From: ZC4RG20 sp963782445
GTDB taxonomy: Bacteria; Pseudomonadota; Gammaproteobacteria; Steroidobacterales; Rariloculaceae
Direction of reading: 5' to 3'
Length of the DNA stretch: 64,000 bases
Assembly: GCA_963782445.1 (NCBI GenBank)
Contig: CAWAJM010000001.1
Coordinates: 2,418,001 to 2,482,000, forward strand
Positions 59,871-64,000 of the stretch are shown here, one piece after another; positions within the stretch are counted from its first letter, which is position 1, and every line of letters starts with the position of its first letter. The notes beneath the pieces are model-generated. The model was not told where the DNA came from, did not search any database, and was given only the letters and a program-made list of their open reading frames with translations. The position numbers and the translations under genes were made by a program.

Positions 59871-60509
59871 TCAAGCGCCCGAGGTGCTTTCGTGCGGCGC
59901 ACGTGCACGGAATTCTTCCGTCGAATTCGTGCGCGGAAACGGCGTCGACGGCACGGGCACATCGAGAAATGCACACAGCGGCGCCCAGCCCTCGGCCACG
60001 TCGAACACGAGCAATCTGTCGCTCGGGATCGCGCGCTTCACGGCCTCGTTGTGCGCCTCGTAAATCGAGATCGCATGCTCGGCATCCATGCGCCCGCCGA
60101 ACGTCCTTTCAGCGACGATGTACGCCGCCATATCGAGCTGCGGGCTGCGCTCGAACTCGGGTAGCTGTTCGAATCGTCCGAGAAGGTCGAAGATCGTCTT
60201 CGACATGCTGCGGTACCACGCCTTCGGATCGCGCTCCGTGAGCACGACCTTCGAATCGGGCGCAGCGTCCGCAAGCTCCCGCCAGAAGTAGCAGGCGGGC
60301 CAATCGGTGACGGCGGCGTAGGCATCGAGAAAGTCGTGCCAGTTTGGGGGCCTGCCGCGCGCGGCCTCGTGCCAGACGGCGGCATGCTCGGGGTTCGCGA
60401 AGGCCTCGCTCATGTGATAACAGGGCGCGAAGCCCAATTGCTCGAGCGCATTCTTCAAGGACAGCGTCCCCGTACGGCCGAAACCCGCGCCTACGATCTC
60501 TGGGCTCAT
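59871..60509 (-). CDS. Sulfotransferase family protein
   Basis: A 212-aa protein with the PAPS-type sulfotransferase fold. IVGAGFGRTGTLSLKNALEQLGFAPCYHM contains the 5'-phosphosulfate loop (G-F-G-R-T-G-T-x-S). VVLTERDPKAWYRSMSKTIFDLLG is the 3'-phosphate segment, and LLVFDVAEGWAPLCAFLDVPVPSTPFPRTNS matches the C-terminal part of the small bacterial/eukaryotic family. PAPS-dependent activity is unproven in this family. It is upstream of the DODA-type gene and downstream of repeat copy C. Confidence 0.85.
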   Translation of the reverse strand: MSPEIVGAGFGRTGTLSLKNALEQLGFAPCYHMSEAFANPEHAAVWHEAARGRPPNWHDFLDAYAAVTDWPACYFWRELADAAPDSKVVLTERDPKAWYRSMSKTIFDLLGRFEQLPEFERSPQLDMAAYIVAERTFGGRMDAEHAISIYEAHNEAVKRAIPSDRLLVFDVAEGWAPLCAFLDVPVPSTPFPRTNSTEEFRARAPHESTSGA

Positions 60510-60590
60510 GCGAAACCCCCTTTCTGCGTGTCCGGATTGCGGGCGGAATTATCGGCGATTGCGGGGGCGGAGGCACCGGCGTGGTCTCTT

Positions 60591-60740
60591 AGTCTCGTGC
60601 AGACGGGCGCTTTCGGGGCCGTGCGCGCCAGGACGGCGCGCTACGGAGGCTCCAGGGACGAATTCACACCGTCCTCGAAAGCGCCCGTCTGCACGAGACT
60701 CCGGCTGCCACCGACGCGAGATTCCGTTCATGAATCATGC
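60591..60740. repeat. Palindromic element, truncated copy C
   Basis: Inner arms 60591-60618 and 60673-60700 (starting AGTCTCGTGCAGACGGG) pair with one mismatch. The core GCGCGCCAGGACGGCGCGC and the right outer arm CGTTCATGAATCATGC (60725-60740) match copies A and B at 27.9 and 29.2 kb. The left outer arm is missing: the element starts abruptly after GTGGTCTCTT. It lies between the sulfotransferase gene and the acyl-CoA dehydrogenase-like gene. Confidence 0.85.
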
Positions 60741-60768
60741 GGGCCAAAGCAGATCGCAGCCCGAGACG

Positions 60769-62013
60769 CTAGAACATCGGCGAGTTGGGCAGTCCGAGCC
60801 GCGACTTCGCCACTTCGACATAGGCCCACTCGTTGTTGGCCGTATTGAAGTGGCTCCAGCCGGTCGCCATGTCCCTGATCACGCGCTCGAGCTTCTGGCC
60901 CCGGCGTGCCGCGCTAGAGCCCGAATAGCGCCAGATCCAGTTCTGCATGGCTTGCCAGGCGTCGGAGTACGCGTCGCGCGCGATGGCGCCGATAAATTGA
61001 TCGTCTCCGAAGGTATACGGGCGGCCGTCCTCGACGGTGGCTCGGCCGTATTCCATCTGCAGCTCGGCCGACTTCACGACCGCGATCTCGGCGATCGTGA
61101 GTTTGGTGATCGCCGCGCCGAACCAGCGTTGATGATCCGTGTCCTCGGCCCAGGGAACGATCGGGGCGCGGATGGTCTTGCGCACTTTGAGAAGATGCTC
61201 GAACTCATCGAGCGCACCGAGCGCCGCGCCGACCATGACGGCGCCGACCGTCATCGTGAAGAAGGCCAGACCCCGCGTTGCATACATCGGGTTACCGTGC
61301 AGGCGCGAACCGACCGTGCCGCCCGAGACTTCCACGTCCGCCATGTGGGTGTTTTCGAGCACCCAGTGCTCGGGCACGACCGCATGGTCGAAAACGATGC
61401 TGTTGGAGCCGCTGCCGATGAGGCCGAGAAGCTCGCCCCAGTCGTCGAGAACCTCGAAGTCGCTGCGCGGCGCGACGAACAGGATCGGCGGACCCGGCGG
61501 ACCGCCCTTCTCCTTCGGCTCGGTCAAGGCCTGGCCTATGTAGTGCGTGGAATAAGGAATACCGGAGCAGTAGGACACCTTGCCCGTCAGCTCCCAGCCG
61601 CCGTCGACGCGCCGCGCGAACTGCGTCAGCGGCGCCGCGACCGAAGCGGCCTTGAATTCGCCCTTCGTGCCGAAGATCTCGTCCTGCGCTTTCTCCGGCC
61701 ACCATGAGCCGAGCTGCAACGCGTGGTTCGCCGCGAGGCATCCGCACCAAGCCGCCGAAGGATCGCCGCGAGCGATCTCCATCCATACGCGAACGTAGGT
61801 CGGCAGGTCGGTCTCCAATCCGCCGTAGCGGCGCGGCATGAGCATGCGGTAGAAACCGGCCTCCTCGAAGCGTTCGTGCAGCGCTTCCGAGATGTGCGTC
61901 AACCGCTCGGTCTCGGCTGCCTGTTCCTCGACCGCCGGGCGCAGCGCCCGGGCCCGTTCCAGCAAGACTTCCGGCGCTACGTCCTCCGCCGACTGCGACA
62001 CGTCGCTCGTCAT
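60769..62013 (-). CDS. Acyl-CoA-dehydrogenase-fold flavoprotein (group D monooxygenase-like)
   Basis: A 414-aa protein with the acyl-CoA dehydrogenase fold. It has FYRMLMPRRYGGLETDLPTYVRVWMEIARGDPSAAWCGCLAANHALQLGSWW, GWELTGKVSYCSGIPYSTHYI, LLGLIGSGSNSIVFDHAVVPEHWVLENTH and ending AYVEVAKSRLGLPNSPMF. Missing catalytic Glu for beta-oxidation and the GSGSN motif resemble flavin-dependent monooxygenases of the HsaA/HpaB type, which hydroxylate aromatics with a separate reductase. ATG 62013 has GGAG upstream; the extension in the same frame overlaps SelD's region. A phenol-type hydroxylation would fit the DODA and OYE neighbours. Confidence 0.78.
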   Translation of the reverse strand: MTSDVSQSAEDVAPEVLLERARALRPAVEEQAAETERLTHISEALHERFEEAGFYRMLMPRRYGGLETDLPTYVRVWMEIARGDPSAAWCGCLAANHALQLGSWWPEKAQDEIFGTKGEFKAASVAAPLTQFARRVDGGWELTGKVSYCSGIPYSTHYIGQALTEPKEKGGPPGPPILFVAPRSDFEVLDDWGELLGLIGSGSNSIVFDHAVVPEHWVLENTHMADVEVSGGTVGSRLHGNPMYATRGLAFFTMTVGAVMVGAALGALDEFEHLLKVRKTIRAPIVPWAEDTDHQRWFGAAITKLTIAEIAVVKSAELQMEYGRATVEDGRPYTFGDDQFIGAIARDAYSDAWQAMQNWIWRYSGSSAARRGQKLERVIRDMATGWSHFNTANNEWAYVEVAKSRLGLPNSPMF

Positions 62014-62203
62014 TGCCACGCTCCACTCCTTCGCGTAGTCCTTCGCTCGAGGATACCACATGGGGCGCGGCCGCTCGGGCCGCGCCGGGAGCTGTGCGAA
62101 CGCCGCCCAGACGGCCTCGCGGCGGCGGTTTGCCCGGCAGCGCGTCTGGACCCGCTCCTCGTCCGAGGGGTACGCTGCCGGTTCCATCCTTACGGACGCA
62201 CCC

Positions 62204-63235
62204 ATGAGCCCGGTTCGCTTGACGCAGTACTCGCACGGCGCAGGCTGCGGCTGCAAGATCTCGCCGAAAGTCCTGGCCGAGATTCTGGAGCGCGTGCCCG
62301 TCCAGGCGCGGGACCCGCAGCTGCTCGTCGGCTACGATTCGCGCGACGATGCCGCCGTCTACCGCATCGACGAGCATCAGGCCGTCGTCAGCACGACGGA
62401 CTTCTTCATGCCGATCGTGGACGACCCGTTCGACTTCGGCGGCATCGCGTCGGTCAACGCCATGAGCAACGTCTACGCAATGGGGGCGCGTCCCATCATG
62501 GCCATCGCCATCCTCGGCTGGCCGCTCGAGAAGCTCGACGCGGCCGTCGCCGGCGAGGTGCTGAGCGGCGCGCGCGAGGCCTGCGCTCGGGCGGGCATCC
62601 CGCTTGCAGGCGGTCACAGCATCGACGCACCCGAGCCGATCTTCGGCCTCGCCGTCACGGGCGTCGTCGACCCCGCGCAAGTGCGCTCCAACGATCTCGG
62701 CCGGCCCGGCGACGCGCTGTACCTTACGAAGCCGCTCGGCGTGGGCATCCTGACGACGGCGCAAAAGCAGGGCGTGCTGGCCGCCGAGGACTTCCGTGCC
62801 GTGCGCGACCTCATGCTGCAGCTCAACGATTTCGGCACCGAGCTCGCGGCGATCGCCGCCGTTCGTTCGCTCACCGACGTCACGGGCTTCGGCCTGCTCG
62901 GACATTTGACGCAGATGTGCGAGGCGAGCGGCGTGTGCGCCGAGATCGAATTCGCGGCCGTGCCGACGCTCGAGGCCTTGCCGCGCTACGTCGCCCAACG
63001 AACGTTTCCGGGCGGCACCGCCCGCAACTTCGCGAGCTACGGGCACAAGGTGAGCCCGCTCGCGGAGGACGCGAAGAACGTGTTGTGCGATCCGCAAACG
63101 AGCGGCGGGCTGCTCGTCGCGGTCGCCCCCGAAGGCCGGGACGAGTTCCTCGCTGCGGCGGCGCGCAGGCGGCTCGACTTGAAGCCCTTCGGCCGGCTCG
63201 TCGGCAGCGCGGAGTTCCGCGTCGTCGTGCGCTGA
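62204..63235 (+). CDS. selD: Selenide, water dikinase (selenophosphate synthetase)
   Basis: A 343-aa enzyme that makes selenophosphate from selenide and ATP, the Se donor for SelA. RLTQYSHGAGCGCKISPKVL contains Cys15 and Cys17 and Lys18 at the active-site loop (Cys where some organisms have Sec). YRIDEHQAVVSTTDFFMPIVDDPFDFGGIASVNAMSNVYAMGARPIMAIAILGWP, LAGGHSID, LTDVTGFGLLGHLTQMCEASGV and LCDPQTSGGLLVAV are SelD hallmarks. ATG 62204 begins the conserved sequence; the ribosome site is weak. It lies in an apparent operon with the desulfurase gene 18 nt downstream. E. coli SelD is 347 aa. Confidence 0.96.
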   Translation: MSPVRLTQYSHGAGCGCKISPKVLAEILERVPVQARDPQLLVGYDSRDDAAVYRIDEHQAVVSTTDFFMPIVDDPFDFGGIASVNAMSNVYAMGARPIMAIAILGWPLEKLDAAVAGEVLSGAREACARAGIPLAGGHSIDAPEPIFGLAVTGVVDPAQVRSNDLGRPGDALYLTKPLGVGILTTAQKQGVLAAEDFRAVRDLMLQLNDFGTELAAIAAVRSLTDVTGFGLLGHLTQMCEASGVCAEIEFAAVPTLEALPRYVAQRTFPGGTARNFASYGHKVSPLAEDAKNVLCDPQTSGGLLVAVAPEGRDEFLAAAARRRLDLKPFGRLVGSAEFRVVVR

Positions 63236-63253
63236 GCAATCCCTCGAGAGACG

Positions 63254-64000
63254 ATGAAGCGGATCTACCTCGACTATAACGCGAGCACGCCGCTGGCCCC
63301 GGAAGTCGCCGACACGATGCGTGAGCTGCTCGACGCGGGGTTCGGCAATCCCTCGAGCGCACATTGGGCCGGGGTGCCCGCGCAGGCCGCCCTCGAGCAG
63401 GGTCGCCGGCAGGTCGCCGCGCTCCTCGACTGCGCGCCCGAGGAGATCGTCTTCACGAGCGGCGGCAGCGAGGCCAACAACCTCGCACTCAAGGGCACGT
63501 TCTTTGCGGCCGGACGCAAGCGGAGCCACATCGTCACCACGTCCGTCGAGCACCCGGCCATCCTATCGCCCTGCGCCTTCCTCGAGCGGCTCGGCGCGCG
63601 TGTGACGCGTCTGCCCGTCGACGGCACGGGCCGCGTCGATCCCGGCGACCTCGAGCGGGCCATGACGGCCGAGACACTGCTCGTCAGCGTCATGCACGCG
63701 AACAATGAAGTCGGCACCGTGCAGCCCGTCGCGGACTGTGCGGCGATCGCCCACGCGCATGGGGCCCTGTTCCATACGGACGCCGCGCAATCCGTCGGCA
63801 AGATTCCGACGCGCACCGCGGCACTCGGCGCCGACCTCCTGAGCGTCGCGGGGCACAAGTTCCATGCACCCAAAGGCATCGGCGCCCTCTACGCGCGCCG
63901 CGGCCTCGCGCTCGAGCCATTGATCCACGGCGCCGGGCACGAAGGCGGCCGGCGCGCGGGCACCGAAAGCGCGCTGCTGGCCGCGGCGCTCGGCCGTGCG
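63254..64000 (+). CDS. Cysteine desulfurase/selenocysteine lyase-like (NifS type), partial
   Basis: The first 249 residues of a PLP-dependent desulfurase cut by the window edge. IYLDYNASTPLAPEVADTM, FTSGGSEANNLALKGT, TSVEHPAILSPC (His100), HANNEVGTVQPV, HTDAAQSVGKIP, SVAGHKFHAPKGIG (PLP Lys202) and HGAGHEGGRRAGTESALLAAALGRA are the typical NifS/IscS motifs. It is 18 nt after selD, so probably co-transcribed. NifS-like enzymes can release Se from selenocysteine and supply SelD, which fits this context. The catalytic Cys loop lies beyond the window. Confidence 0.93.
   Translation, partial: MKRIYLDYNASTPLAPEVADTMRELLDAGFGNPSSAHWAGVPAQAALEQGRRQVAALLDCAPEEIVFTSGGSEANNLALKGTFFAAGRKRSHIVTTSVEHPAILSPCAFLERLGARVTRLPVDGTGRVDPGDLERAMTAETLLVSVMHANNEVGTVQPVADCAAIAHAHGALFHTDAAQSVGKIPTRTAALGADLLSVAGHKFHAPKGIGALYARRGLALEPLIHGAGHEGGRRAGTESALLAAALGRA

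Noticed and set aside
60508..61707. A 399-codon plus-strand frame over repeat copy C and the flavoprotein gene
   Set aside because: Its N-terminus is translated repeat sequence and the rest is antisense to the acyl-CoA dehydrogenase-like gene.

Overview
This is a GC-rich (roughly two thirds G+C by eye), densely coded bacterial chromosome segment from a Gram-negative organism. It carries a TonB-dependent outer-membrane receptor, RlmM, a DctA-type carrier, SpeD/SpeE, many secreted or Tat-exported esterases, and aromatic or xenobiotic catabolism genes. The mix suggests a soil or water proteobacterium, probably gammaproteobacterial (Steroidobacter-like). That placement is inference from gene content. 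No rRNA, tRNA, transposase, integrase or CRISPR array was found.

Layout. 0-19 kb: Tat-exported esterase, triple SnoaL protein, two TonB-C/TPR-type proteins, DUF8021-like secreted protein, a PQQ/cytochrome c dehydrogenase with a flavin reductase, a three-gene coiled-coil/DUF6384/TelA-like operon, a frameshifted dienelactone hydrolase, dctA and a MetE-core methyltransferase. 19-33 kb: LuxR regulator, cyclase, AAC(3) family acetyltransferase, carboxylesterase (frameshifted), tannase-like esterase with a CmcJ/NvfI-like oxygenase, then a cluster of related secreted proteins with DUF6152, amid large palindromic repeats. 33-41 kb: rlmM, TonB receptor, ROK kinase, hydrolases, GST. 40.8-49.9 kb: selenium region. 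50-57 kb: two-component pair, amino-acid permease, speD-speE, a decayed DUF763 gene and a LigM-like demethylase. 57.8-62 kb: OYE reductase, DODA-type dioxygenase, sulfotransferase and an acyl-CoA dehydrogenase-fold monooxygenase-like gene. 62.2-64 kb: selD and a cysteine desulfurase that runs off the window.

The main discovery is a selenoprotein gene that ordinary ORF calling splits in two (40858-42486, minus strand). An in-frame TGA at 42198-42196 is followed by Ser-Thr-Cys, making a U-S-T-C motif in a protein resembling the UGSC (seleno)protein family. Starting 9 nt after the TGA is a perfect 8-bp hairpin with a GGUC loop, placed almost exactly as in the E. coli fdhF SECIS. The window also encodes SelA and SelB (selB overlaps selA), SelD, a desulfurase directly after selD, a thioredoxin-reductase-like protein divergent from selA, and a thiopurine methyltransferase, a family known to methylate selenium in some bacteria. 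Selenocysteine synthesis, insertion and a target therefore lie within 23 kb; only selC was not seen.

Other notable structure: a family of hairpin repeats with a conserved core and variable arms, including large imperfect direct repeats around a broken gene; three genes each broken by one extra base in a short homopolymer; and an inverted array of short units at 52.0-52.3 kb.
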